A DNA stretch of 16,693 nucleotides. Source: CAYVXE01 sp964455375 (GTDB lineage: Bacteria > Zhuqueibacterota > Zhuqueibacteria > Oceanimicrobiales > Oceanimicrobiaceae). The stretch lies in contig CAYVXE010000094.1 of assembly GCA_964455375.1 (NCBI GenBank), positions 1 to 16,693 of the forward strand, written 5' to 3'. Below are positions 1-8,123 of the stretch, piece by piece. A model generated the notes under the pieces. It worked only from the letters and a program-made list of their open reading frames with translations. It ran no database searches and was not told where the DNA came from. Position numbers and translations under genes: made by a program. Position 1 is the first letter of the stretch. Each line of letters opens with the position of its first letter.

Positions 1-60
1 GATGTTCGATTTTATCTGACATATTCTTTAACCGCACACTCCTGATTTTAAACAATAAAA

Positions 61-112
61 TTAAGATTAAATCTTAAAATTGTCAAGTAAAAACTCACTG
101 CGTGACGCGCAG
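61..112. promoter_or_regulatory. Leader region with two small inverted repeats upstream of the EEP gene
   Basis: Bases 61-77 form a perfect inverted repeat (TTAAGAT, 3-base spacer, ATCTTAA). Bases 98-112 form a GC-rich one (CTGCG, 5-base loop, CGCAG). Both lie in the AT-rich DNA before the first gene. The first could be an operator and the second a small hairpin in the upstream or 5' untranslated region. I see no convincing -35/-10 pair, so the promoter itself is not assigned. The remainder of 1-198 shows no gene that I can support. Confidence 0.2.
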
Positions 113-219
113 GTATCTTTATATTCTGTTTGTTTTTTACGCTCGACCCTAGTATATTGTGCAATCGCAAAAACAATTGAATTAACGATTTATTTTGAAT
201 GGAACGGAGCAGAGCAGTT

Positions 220-1476
220 ATGTCAGGAAGAATAAGGAGAAGTGTTTTATTTTTACTCGCGGTGTTGTTTACGATACCGACGTTTTCTTTTGCGCAATTA
301 GATACGTTGAAAATTGCCACGTATAATGTGTTGCATTTTCCCAGCGCGTTGGGAAGTCAGAGGATCGACGATTTTCAAAAGATCATAAAATTTATGGATC
401 CGGACATTTTGGTTGTGGAGGAAATGGAAGATCAGGCCGGCATGCTCTCCTTTTTAAACGATGTGATGAATGCAAACGGAACAGTTTATCAAGCTGCGCC
501 GTTTACCACAACGCCGAATTTTATCAATAACAGTTTGTTTTATAAGCAGGACCGAATCCAGTTGTTAGGGATGAGTGAAATTCAAGGGTCACCGCGGGAC
601 ATCACCGAGTACGTTTTGTTGGCCTTTGGACAGGAGTTTTCTATTTATGCCGCACATCTGAAAGCGGGGTCGGGGACTTCCGATCAAAATCAACGCTTGA
701 ATCAGACAACAAATTTACGCAACTTTCTTAATGATCTTACTGCCGGGTCTAACTTTATTTTGTGCGGTGATTTTAATGTGCAGTCTTCCACTGAAGACGC
801 ATTTCAAAAACTCATCGAGAGTCAGGCCGACAATGACGGACGATTATTCGATCCCATCAACCGGTTGGGAACCTGGCACAACGATGCGAATTTTTCACTC
901 ATTCACACTCAATCCACACGTACGACATCTTCGGCAGACGGCGGTTCCACCGGTGGGTTGGACGACCGGTTTGATTTCCAACTGGTTTCAAATGCCTTGC
1001 GCAGCGGCGGTGGGATAGATGTCATTAAAGCGTCATACAAGACTTTCGGCAACGATGGTAACCACTTTAATCTATCCATCAATGCAGGCCTTAATTTTGC
1101 TGTACCGGATAGTATCGCCGATGCCCTGCATGCAGCGTCCGATCATTTGCCGGTCGTGGCAAATTATGTCTTTGGTTTTCCTACCGCAGTTGTATCTCAT
1201 CAGGACGTCCCGGTGGGCTTCGTGCTGGAGCAAAATTATCCAAACCCGTTTAATCCGGAGACGACCATTCGATTCTCTGTTACCAAACCGGCCACGGTGA
1301 AATTAGTTGTCTTTAATGTAAAGGGCGAGGACATTGCGACCCTGGTCAAAGGGTTTAAGCAAGCCGGTGATTACAAGATATCTTTCGACGCAACGACGTT
1401 CCCAAGCGGCGTGTATATTTACCAATTGAACGTGGGTGGCAAAAAACTCACGAAGAAAATGCTATTTTTGAAGTAG
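220..1476 (+). CDS. Secreted endonuclease/exonuclease/phosphatase-family protein with T9SS sorting domain
   Basis: This is a predicted metal-dependent phosphodiesterase or nuclease of the DNase I-like EEP fold, exported and delivered to the cell surface. Numbering is from the ATG at 220. Residues 1-26 are a signal peptide ending FSFAQ. EEP motifs follow in order: YNVLHF (Asn36), VVEEME (Glu67/68), AAHLKAG (His146), CGDFN (Asp184, Asn186), DDRFDF (249-253) and SDHLP (Asp308, His309). Residues from about 332 to 418 are a type A sorting domain (NYPNPFNPETTI ... KMLFLK). An in-frame ATG lies at 199. I prefer 220 because GGAG sits 10 bases before it and the signal peptide then begins close to the N terminus. 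The gene converges on the minus-strand envelope cluster. Family membership is firm, but whether it cuts DNA, RNA or a phospholipid is not shown by the sequence. Confidence 0.9.
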   Translation: MSGRIRRSVLFLLAVLFTIPTFSFAQLDTLKIATYNVLHFPSALGSQRIDDFQKIIKFMDPDILVVEEMEDQAGMLSFLNDVMNANGTVYQAAPFTTTPNFINNSLFYKQDRIQLLGMSEIQGSPRDITEYVLLAFGQEFSIYAAHLKAGSGTSDQNQRLNQTTNLRNFLNDLTAGSNFILCGDFNVQSSTEDAFQKLIESQADNDGRLFDPINRLGTWHNDANFSLIHTQSTRTTSSADGGSTGGLDDRFDFQLVSNALRSGGGIDVIKASYKTFGNDGNHFNLSINAGLNFAVPDSIADALHAASDHLPVVANYVFGFPTAVVSHQDVPVGFVLEQNYPNPFNPETTIRFSVTKPATVKLVVFNVKGEDIATLVKGFKQAGDYKISFDATTFPSGVYIYQLNVGGKKLTKKMLFLK

Positions 1477-1686
1477 GCCGATGCAAAAACTGAAGAAAAA
1501 CACATAGGAAGGCGGGAAGTAAGGGAAGAGCAACCCCTGTTGGAATTCTGAAAAGATCGTTAACGCACATTATTCACAATCCTGAAATGAACGCGATTGC
1601 AACGCCATGTAAATATAAAATTATTTATGTTTATGACTTGGGTGAGCAAGTGATTTGGATGTTTTTGAATAATCTGGTTAACAAAT

Positions 1687-2748
1687 TTAATTTCCGGCAG
1701 CAACATCCGTTGATAATTTAAACCGGACGATGCGGTTGTTACCTGTGTCAGCAATATAGAGTGTTTTATTGAAAATGGCGACGCCGTTTGGCGAACTAAA
1801 TTCTCTGTCTCCATTTCCGGCTTCGCCAAACGACTGTAATTCTTTCCCGGTAGCAGAGAACTTGAATAAATGATTCAATTCTGCATCTATGACATAGATA
1901 CTACCTTCGTTGTCAACCGTGACATCTTCAGGAGAGGAAAATTTTCCAGGCTGAAAAATATCGAAATTACCATCTGCGGGGTTGAGCCGCGGGATGAATC
2001 CGAACTCACCTCCCGTAATCCATTGTACTTTAAACGAATTTTGTCCCATCATGCAGAAGATGAAATCTATATTGAAATCCCGTAATGTCGTAATTCCACT
2101 GGGGTCGGAGGCCGATTGGATTCCCAGACCTTCCGGCTCTAGATTGACGGCATCCGGAACATTGACATTGAAATCTTCCGGAAAGATGAGCACTTGATTG
2201 TCCCGTTTCTGGTTACCGCTGGCCGTCACATAATAACGAATTACTGATTTTCCCTGCAGACTTGTCAATGCGGCGGCAATACCGGTATAACGCCGGTCCG
2301 GATTGTCAACTTCTTCAAAAACCAGTTCAGGGGTAATAGTTGCTATGTCATGATTGTGAGCCACAAGGTTGAGGCGGTAAATTTTGTTACTGTCCGTGAC
2401 GATGAGGAGATTGAGTTTAGAGTCCTGTGTGAGTCCCACAGGGTTTTCTATAGTCTGTGAAGCACCTAAGATATTTCCTGCCAGGTCCAGCATGAGAATG
2501 CGATTGTTACCGCTGTCTGCTATATAGATGAGCGGCTCTCTACCAACGAGAATATCTTTGGGTTGGGCAAAATTGTAATTGGTTTCTGCGCTCCAAACAG
2601 GACTTAACTGTAAATAGGTTGTATCGTTGACAGCCGTGGTGCCACTATCACCGCTTTGTTGAGGTAGCGGGAATTTTTCTCCGCCGCAGGCGAAAAGGAA
2701 TAAATAAAATATAACTGCGGTGCAAATTGACGTCATTTTCATAAGCAT
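1687..2748 (-). CDS. NHL-repeat (six-bladed beta-propeller) lipoprotein
   Basis: This is a predicted surface or periplasmic lipoprotein with a beta-propeller built from NHL repeats, a fold generally used for protein or ligand binding. The N terminus is a lipoprotein signal with the lipobox LFAC (lipidated Cys21), followed by GGEKF. NHL-type blades are clear near the start (IYIADSGNNRI), near the end (PEDVTVDNEGSIYVIDAE) and at the C terminus (GVAIFNKTLYIADTGNNRI). The middle blades are more divergent. Candidate starts lie at 2748, 2742 and 2736, and none has a good Shine-Dalgarno sequence. The start is 22 bases after the stop of the PorV-like gene, so it is probably the last gene of that operon and translated by coupling. 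The role is inferred: a binding partner of the neighbouring receptor. No catalytic motif is visible. Confidence 0.85.
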   Translation of the reverse strand: MLMKMTSICTAVIFYLFLFACGGEKFPLPQQSGDSGTTAVNDTTYLQLSPVWSAETNYNFAQPKDILVGREPLIYIADSGNNRILMLDLAGNILGASQTIENPVGLTQDSKLNLLIVTDSNKIYRLNLVAHNHDIATITPELVFEEVDNPDRRYTGIAAALTSLQGKSVIRYYVTASGNQKRDNQVLIFPEDFNVNVPDAVNLEPEGLGIQSASDPSGITTLRDFNIDFIFCMMGQNSFKVQWITGGEFGFIPRLNPADGNFDIFQPGKFSSPEDVTVDNEGSIYVIDAELNHLFKFSATGKELQSFGEAGNGDREFSSPNGVAIFNKTLYIADTGNNRIVRFKLSTDVAAGN

Positions 2749-2770
2749 AATAATCAGTGATTAGATGTTT

Positions 2771-3757
2771 TTAAAATTGAATGGCTGCTGAAAATCTGCT
2801 GGCACTACCTAATCTCCCGAAATCGGTGTAAGAAACATCGAGGTTCAGTTCGAGGACGCGAAATGGTAATGCGAGTCCGGCGCCCACAGCGAAAGACTCT
2901 TCATCAACATTAAATCGGTAACCACCGCGCAATGCCAGAAGGCTGTCCCACCAGTACTCAACACCAATATTAAAATTTTCAGCGTTGTCGTTCAAATGAT
3001 TTAACTGAATGGACGTGGTTAATTTGTTTGTTGCATTATCGATGACTTCCGTGGCAAAACCAAATCTGAAAATAGTCGGCGGTGAAAAATCCTGAAAACT
3101 GTTAATTTCGGTGCCGTCTCGTTGGATTAACGTTCCCGAAGGTTTAACATTTGTTCCAAAATTTGTTACTGAAACGGCAAACCTGGATGAGCCGAATCCT
3201 GTCTTGTAAAATGTGCCGAAATCGATAAACAGATTACGTGCATGCAGTACATCGAGGGTCTCATCGATATATTTAATACTCAGCCCCACACTGAAACGAT
3301 CGGTCATTTTTCTGGCAACGGTCAACCCCACTGCAATGTCGCTAAAGGTCACAAACCTGCCAGTGCCCAGCGGTTGAAATTCCGTGGTTTCTTCGAAATT
3401 ATCTGTTTGCAGGGAAATAAGGCTTAAACCGAGTGCGTTCTGTTCACCCATTTTGTGTACATAGCCGATGAATTCGTGTTTAATATCAACAGGCCAGTTG
3501 GTGTGCGAAAAAATAACCTGGTCTTTTTCCAACAGCGTGATGCCGGCGGGGTTCCAGAAGAGTGCAGATGCGTCATTGGCTATGGCCACGAACGTTTCTC
3601 CCATACCTACAGCCCTGCCGCCAACACCGATTTTTAAAAACTGAGCCATCGCTGTGCCTGCCCTCTGTGAACCCAGAACAGGAATCAATTGTGCAAAACC
3701 GGTCCGGCAAAAGACCAATAAAAGCGAACACGTTAGAAGATAAAATAATTTTTTCAT
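2771..3757 (-). CDS. PorV/PorQ-family outer-membrane beta-barrel protein
   Basis: This 328-residue protein has a signal peptide (about 1-23, ending GFAQ). It then shows the N-terminal signature of the PorV/PorQ family: AGTAMAQFLKIGVGGRAVGM (33-52), then NDASALFWNPAGI (61-73). The rest alternates in the manner of a FadL-like barrel and ends in aromatic Phe (FSAAIQF), as outer-membrane proteins do. In the T9SS, PorV carries cargo from the translocon to the attachment complex, and PorQ and other homologues have less clear roles. The gene begins only 3 bases after the stop of the TonB receptor, which implies co-expression. I cannot tell true PorV from one of the many paralogues found in this part of the tree, so no symbol is given. 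Confidence 0.88.
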   Translation of the reverse strand: MKKLFYLLTCSLLLVFCRTGFAQLIPVLGSQRAGTAMAQFLKIGVGGRAVGMGETFVAIANDASALFWNPAGITLLEKDQVIFSHTNWPVDIKHEFIGYVHKMGEQNALGLSLISLQTDNFEETTEFQPLGTGRFVTFSDIAVGLTVARKMTDRFSVGLSIKYIDETLDVLHARNLFIDFGTFYKTGFGSSRFAVSVTNFGTNVKPSGTLIQRDGTEINSFQDFSPPTIFRFGFATEVIDNATNKLTTSIQLNHLNDNAENFNIGVEYWWDSLLALRGGYRFNVDEESFAVGAGLALPFRVLELNLDVSYTDFGRLGSASRFSAAIQF

Positions 3758-3760
3758 AAG

Positions 3761-6628
3761 CTAAAATCTCACTGATAAGCCGACTCGGACATTTCTTTGG
3801 GTTAAATATCTCGCTGGATTAAATGGAAACGGCGAGATCGGCGCCTGGGTCTCCGGGAAAAGCGGATCGTTGAAAGATGTGGGTGTGGGGTCACCGAATT
3901 CGTAAGCGCTTCCCGTTACCGGATTGATAATTTGCGGATTTTTTCGATCCAGTAAATTTTCAACTTCCACCATAAATGTGTACCTTAGTCCGGCAATCGA
4001 AAAATATTTTTCAAAATTCAGATTAATCCAGAACCAATATTGTCCGACCTTTCCAAACGGGTCATCGGCCTGACCGTTAAAGTCGAGATCACTGGAATAC
4101 TGTGGTCTGCCGTTTGGTAAAAATAAACCGGTAAAAAATTGCGGTGTGTACCGCCTGCCTGCCTGTGCGAATAATCGAATGTTCAGGTTCCAGTTTTCGG
4201 GAATTTTTACACCCAAAAAATGCGGTGCCTGACCTTTGTCAAGATAAAAGTTGGCTACTGCACTGATTTGCCAAGGACGATCCCAGATGAGGAAATCTTC
4301 CGTGATTGGACGTTCATTTAACGTTCCCTGAGCAACTAAAAAAGCGTCATCCGGGGAGGAGCTTTTCCCGGTGGCAATGCTGTAAGAGCCGCTGATTGAG
4401 CCGGAAATAAAACGAGATGCCCTGGTGCGGTATTCTGCTTCGATACCGCGCGAACGGGCATAATCCAAATTTAAATAGGTCGTGAAGGTACGCCCTGAAA
4501 GTCTTCCGGTACCGCGGAAATTAACGGTTGTCACATAATCAAAAATATCACGATAAAATGCCGTTACCGTCAAAACATCATCTTCGCTGAATTTGTGACG
4601 CAAACCGAATTCGTAGGCAACGGTAGTTTCATAGTTTAAATTCGGATTTCCGAAGCGCTGGAAAGACGATTTGGCACTGTTTTCACCTAATTTTGAATAA
4701 ACAAATTGCGGCTTTGGACGTTTGGAAAAATGGCCATAGGAGAAAAACAACATCTGGTTGTCTGAAATCGGATGTGAAATGCCAATTCTCGGACTGAGTC
4801 GGCTGCGGTAGCGTCTGCCAAACAAAGAATGCGTATCCTTAATAAACTGTTCTCGCGTTTGGTCGGTAATTGTTATGAGCTCCGGATTATTGATAGCATC
4901 TTCCACCAGTTTACCCGGAAACCAGTAGTCTAACCGCAAGCCGACATTGGCGATGAGCCCTTTAAACCGAAGTTGATCCTGGAGATACATGCTGCCGTAA
5001 GCGGGATTCACTTTGTAAATATCGTTATTTAACCCGAGTCCGCCAAACCAGGGCCGGAAAATGTCGATCATTTGTAACTCAGAAAAACTGGTTTCAACAC
5101 CGGCTTTGACTTCATGAGCGTTGTTTCCAAAATGTCTGGTAAAATCGAGTTTCGCCGTATATTCTTCGATATAATGATCATGCCAGGTTTCCCCATCACC
5201 GCTGTCCCAGAATCCATCACCGGGCAGCACCGAAACGATCGTGCTGTCATTATTATAAAAATACTGAATCGGCAGAGTGACAATGTCCTGCGGTTCCTGC
5301 ATGTCCGGCCAGTCCTTACCGTTGACATCACTACGCAAGTGACTGAAAAAACGCGAGAACTTTAGCTCGTAAAAGGATTTCGCATTCAGGGTTTGCGTCC
5401 AGGCAAGAGACAACTGTTTGTTTGTGTGCGTAAATGTATTGAAGTTGTCCAGGTTGTTCTGGTACAGATAGGGGTAACCGGGACCGGGCTCGACAAATTC
5501 GAGATTCGTTTGCAGGGACTGTGTATTTTGATTGATTGCCACGGATTGTTTTCCCGAAACTACCAGCTTTTTCGTAGGGTCAATTTTATAAGCGAGTTTA
5601 AATAAACCCGACCAACTGTTTTGTTGTTTCGGCGCGAATTTGGTGCCATGAAAAGAAGAAGAAAACAGTTGATTGGCCGTGTGCTTCAAATACGTGTTAC
5701 TGGTAAGCATAAAAAGCGTGCTAAAGAAAGTAAGCTTTCCGGGCATTTTAATGCCGAGTGCCGGAAGAATTTTTTGCGTGAGTGGTTCAGGGCCGCTTAA
5801 ACTTACTTCAAAAATATCAGAGTTGAAACTGTGTCTGTTTTTATCACTAAAGGTGCCCACTAAAAAGGCGCCCGGATTATAGCTGCCGAAATGATCGCGT
5901 TTGTAAGAAATACTGCCGGAATAATTCTGCGCCCCCTCTTTGGTCTTTACATTAACAATTCCGGACATGGCCTGACCATATTCAGCATTAAAGCCGCCGG
6001 TGATGACCTCGATCTGCTCGATAGCATCTGTATTTAGTTCCAGACCAAACCCGGTACCGGAGAGCGGGTCCTGGACGGAAATACCATCGACGAGATAGGC
6101 GTTTTCATAAGAACGTCCACCGCGAATATGAATTTCATCATCTGATTTTGTGACGCCAACCTGATTGGCGATAATGTCTTTAATGTTCTCCACTGCTTCA
6201 ACCTCAATGTCCCTGCTTGACAGGATCCTTTTGCTGGCGGTTTCCTCGATGTTAAAAAGTGGCTGCTCACCAACGACCACTACTTCCTGTCCCAAAGCTA
6301 ACACGGTTTCTTCAAGTTTGAAATTCAAGGTCGTGGTTTCTGCAGGATTTATTTTTACCCCCGTGTTCTGAACCTGCTTGTATCCGATCATTGAAATTTC
6401 AATGGTGTAGACGCCGGGGTTCATTTTTAAAATAGTAAACTTTCCATCCAGGTCGGTTGCCGCTCCGTAATAAGTCCCTTTTACCAGAACATTTACACCA
6501 GGAAGCGCCTCCCCTGATTTTTTGTCGGTAATTTTACCGCGCAATTCACCCTTTGACTGGCTAAATCCCTGAACCGAAAAAAGACATGACAAGATCAGGA
6601 AAACGATTAGTTGAATGTTTAACTTCAT
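3761..6628 (-). CDS. TonB-dependent receptor with N-terminal carboxypeptidase-like regulatory domain
   Basis: This is a 955-residue outer-membrane active transporter, numbered from the ATG at 6628. Residues 1-24 are a signal peptide (ending GFSQ). Residues 27-105 are a carboxypeptidase-like regulatory (CarboxypepD_reg) domain (GKITDKKSGEALPGVNV ... GYKQV). A possible TonB box lies near EVVVVGE (115-121). The plug spans about 120-232 with EIHIRGGRSYENAYLVDGIS, ITGGFNAEYGQAMSGIVNV. The 22-strand barrel follows and ends VGLSVRF. A GTG at 6637 would extend the frame by three codons, but that GTG is part of the Shine-Dalgarno AGGTGG, which stands 5 bases before the ATG. The start is 16 bases after the upstream lipoprotein stop, and the stop is 3 bases before the PorV-like gene. 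The substrate is unknown. No SusD homologue is adjacent, although the two lipoproteins could serve as surface binding partners. Confidence 0.92.
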   Translation of the reverse strand: MKLNIQLIVFLILSCLFSVQGFSQSKGELRGKITDKKSGEALPGVNVLVKGTYYGAATDLDGKFTILKMNPGVYTIEISMIGYKQVQNTGVKINPAETTTLNFKLEETVLALGQEVVVVGEQPLFNIEETASKRILSSRDIEVEAVENIKDIIANQVGVTKSDDEIHIRGGRSYENAYLVDGISVQDPLSGTGFGLELNTDAIEQIEVITGGFNAEYGQAMSGIVNVKTKEGAQNYSGSISYKRDHFGSYNPGAFLVGTFSDKNRHSFNSDIFEVSLSGPEPLTQKILPALGIKMPGKLTFFSTLFMLTSNTYLKHTANQLFSSSFHGTKFAPKQQNSWSGLFKLAYKIDPTKKLVVSGKQSVAINQNTQSLQTNLEFVEPGPGYPYLYQNNLDNFNTFTHTNKQLSLAWTQTLNAKSFYELKFSRFFSHLRSDVNGKDWPDMQEPQDIVTLPIQYFYNNDSTIVSVLPGDGFWDSGDGETWHDHYIEEYTAKLDFTRHFGNNAHEVKAGVETSFSELQMIDIFRPWFGGLGLNNDIYKVNPAYGSMYLQDQLRFKGLIANVGLRLDYWFPGKLVEDAINNPELITITDQTREQFIKDTHSLFGRRYRSRLSPRIGISHPISDNQMLFFSYGHFSKRPKPQFVYSKLGENSAKSSFQRFGNPNLNYETTVAYEFGLRHKFSEDDVLTVTAFYRDIFDYVTTVNFRGTGRLSGRTFTTYLNLDYARSRGIEAEYRTRASRFISGSISGSYSIATGKSSSPDDAFLVAQGTLNERPITEDFLIWDRPWQISAVANFYLDKGQAPHFLGVKIPENWNLNIRLFAQAGRRYTPQFFTGLFLPNGRPQYSSDLDFNGQADDPFGKVGQYWFWINLNFEKYFSIAGLRYTFMVEVENLLDRKNPQIINPVTGSAYEFGDPTPTSFNDPLFPETQAPISPFPFNPARYLTQRNVRVGLSVRF

Positions 6629-6644
6629 AACAACCACCTGCTTA

Positions 6645-8036
6645 TTACTTCATAAGGATATCATTGAATATTTTCTCTAAAAGCTGTGATGCCGTTCCGA
6701 ACCCATCAAGAGATGCTAAGGGTAAACCAAAGAAGATAAACGTATGATCTGCATTGATTATGCCCATCGGTGGCGTTCCTTCCCACACACCGGGATTCTC
6801 CGGAAGCACATAGATGGTTTCGGAGCTGATTTTTGGAACCACCGGAAAGACATTCGGAATAATTGCTGTGCTGACCTTCAAGTTGGGCAAACCGAGTGCT
6901 ACATAATCCTGAACCGGCAAAACGATCTGGTTACGCGTGATTCGACTGATTTTTTTACCCAGACTGTCTGCGGGAGAAAAATCAAGCGGGTCGCCGATAT
7001 TATTACTGAATTCTTTGAATGAAGTCGACATAAGGACTTTGCCCCCTGCTTCCACATAATCCGGAAGGCTGACCTGCGCTTTTTCGAGGTTCGGAGACGT
7101 GTCCGCGTACCAGAAAACCCGGTCGAACAGTTTTAACGTCATGAGAAATGCCAGCGAAGAGGGAGGATCCAGCGCCTGGTCGTTGCTTTTTATATCCCAT
7201 ACGTCAGCAGCACCGACAATCGATCGGATCGCTGTTTTATAAAAAGTATCTGTATTATCTGCAATATTGTAGTCGTCGATGATCAGAAAATCACTCTTTG
7301 GCTCTTTCACGAACCAGATTTCATTCTCACTGCGCGGCATGCGGATAATCGGACTGATTGCTCCGGCTAAATCGATTGCGCGTAAGTAAAAAATATGTTC
7401 ACCTTCGGTTAGTCCGGCGTTAGCGGTGAGGGCAATGAGATTGGTTTTTGCATCTAAATCGATCCATGCGGCATTGCTCGTGGTATCATCAAGGACATAC
7501 TGATAGTTGGCAATGGTATCGTCGCCGTCGAGGTCGGTACCACTCCAGACGAACGTAGCAACCGTAAAGGTTGTTTCAGGTACATCGGTTCCTACCGGGA
7601 ATTCAACCTCCGGCGGTGTATTGATGATTGGAAACTTTTGGATGGCGCCAACCGGGTCGGCTGCGCCTTCGTCATCGATGGCCTTCACCCAAAATGTGAA
7701 GGTCGTATCTGTGCCCGCTAAGGTAAGCGTAAACGTTTCTTCTGATTTTGTTGTGAACGTCCAGTCCGGATCAGAGGTGTCTTGCTGCCAGGTCGTGCGA
7801 TTAGCAGCGTTGGGGTTTAATGTGTAAATAAAACCGATGACCATGCCGTCCGGGTCATCTCCCCACCAGTGAAACGTCTGCCGGCTGATAGAAGGCGTAA
7901 GGTCGTTCTGCGTAAAAATCGACAAAAATGTTTTTGGAGCCTGGTTTGCTTTCGGGTTGTCGCTAAAATTATCCGTGCAGGCGTTAGCCATAAGGATAAT
8001 GAATACTAAAAAAAGAAGATGCTTGATCTGTTTCAT
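6645..8036 (-). CDS. Surface lipoprotein with two Fn3/Ig-like domains and an amidotransferase-like C-terminal part
   Basis: This 463-residue protein begins with a lipoprotein signal (lipobox ANAC, lipidated Cys20). Two beta-sandwich segments follow, at about 33-140 (FHWWGDDPDGMVIGFIYTL ... FWVKAIDDEGA) and 141-230 (FVWSGTDLDGDDTIANYQY ... FYLRAIDLAGA). Both resemble fibronectin type III-like or Ig-like domains that start with a solvent-exposed DxDG loop. From about 249 (DFLIIDDY) to the end, the pattern of hydrophobic strands, FDRVFWYAD and the DYVEAGGKVLMST motif resembles the class I glutamine amidotransferase-like (ThuA/BatA-type) fold. I see no catalytic Cys-His pair, so it is probably a structural or binding version. 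It directly precedes the TonB receptor and is likely its co-transcribed lipoprotein partner. I do not recognise a named family. Confidence 0.8.
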   Translation of the reverse strand: MKQIKHLLFLVFIILMANACTDNFSDNPKANQAPKTFLSIFTQNDLTPSISRQTFHWWGDDPDGMVIGFIYTLNPNAANRTTWQQDTSDPDWTFTTKSEETFTLTLAGTDTTFTFWVKAIDDEGAADPVGAIQKFPIINTPPEVEFPVGTDVPETTFTVATFVWSGTDLDGDDTIANYQYVLDDTTSNAAWIDLDAKTNLIALTANAGLTEGEHIFYLRAIDLAGAISPIIRMPRSENEIWFVKEPKSDFLIIDDYNIADNTDTFYKTAIRSIVGAADVWDIKSNDQALDPPSSLAFLMTLKLFDRVFWYADTSPNLEKAQVSLPDYVEAGGKVLMSTSFKEFSNNIGDPLDFSPADSLGKKISRITRNQIVLPVQDYVALGLPNLKVSTAIIPNVFPVVPKISSETIYVLPENPGVWEGTPPMGIINADHTFIFFGLPLASLDGFGTASQLLEKIFNDILMK

Positions 8037-8060
8037 AAAATTTAACGATTCGTTTTATAA

Positions 8061-8095
8061 TACACCCTCCAGGTTTTTAAAACCTGGAAGGTGTA
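8061..8095. repeat. Near-perfect 35-base palindrome in the operon spacer
   Basis: The 87-base gap between the lamin-tail gene and the downstream lipoprotein holds two 17-base arms centred on 8078. Their core is CCAGGTTTT / AAAACCTGG. The only mismatch is C8067 against A8089. The arms leave almost no loop, which is unlike a normal terminator, and neither side has a convincing T-tract. I read it as a dispersed REP-type palindrome, or as an mRNA-processing hairpin that could separate expression of the two genes. Palindromes built on the CCAGGTTTT core are, from memory, found scattered in several bacterial genomes. Confidence 0.7.
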
Positions 8096-8123
8096 AACAA
8101 GGTGACTGTAAGTCGGTGCCTTT

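Noticed and set aside
48..320. 90-codon minus-strand frame at the left edge
   Set aside because: It overlaps the start of the EEP gene, lies in AT-rich leader DNA and has no domain or ribosome site.
1558..1650. Terminator between the convergent genes
   Set aside because: Only a weak AT hairpin with a bulge is visible and there is no clear stem plus T-tract on either strand.
3761..6637. GTG at 6637 as start of the TonB receptor
   Set aside because: The GTG is part of the AGGTGG ribosome site that serves the ATG at 6628, where the signal peptide begins normally.
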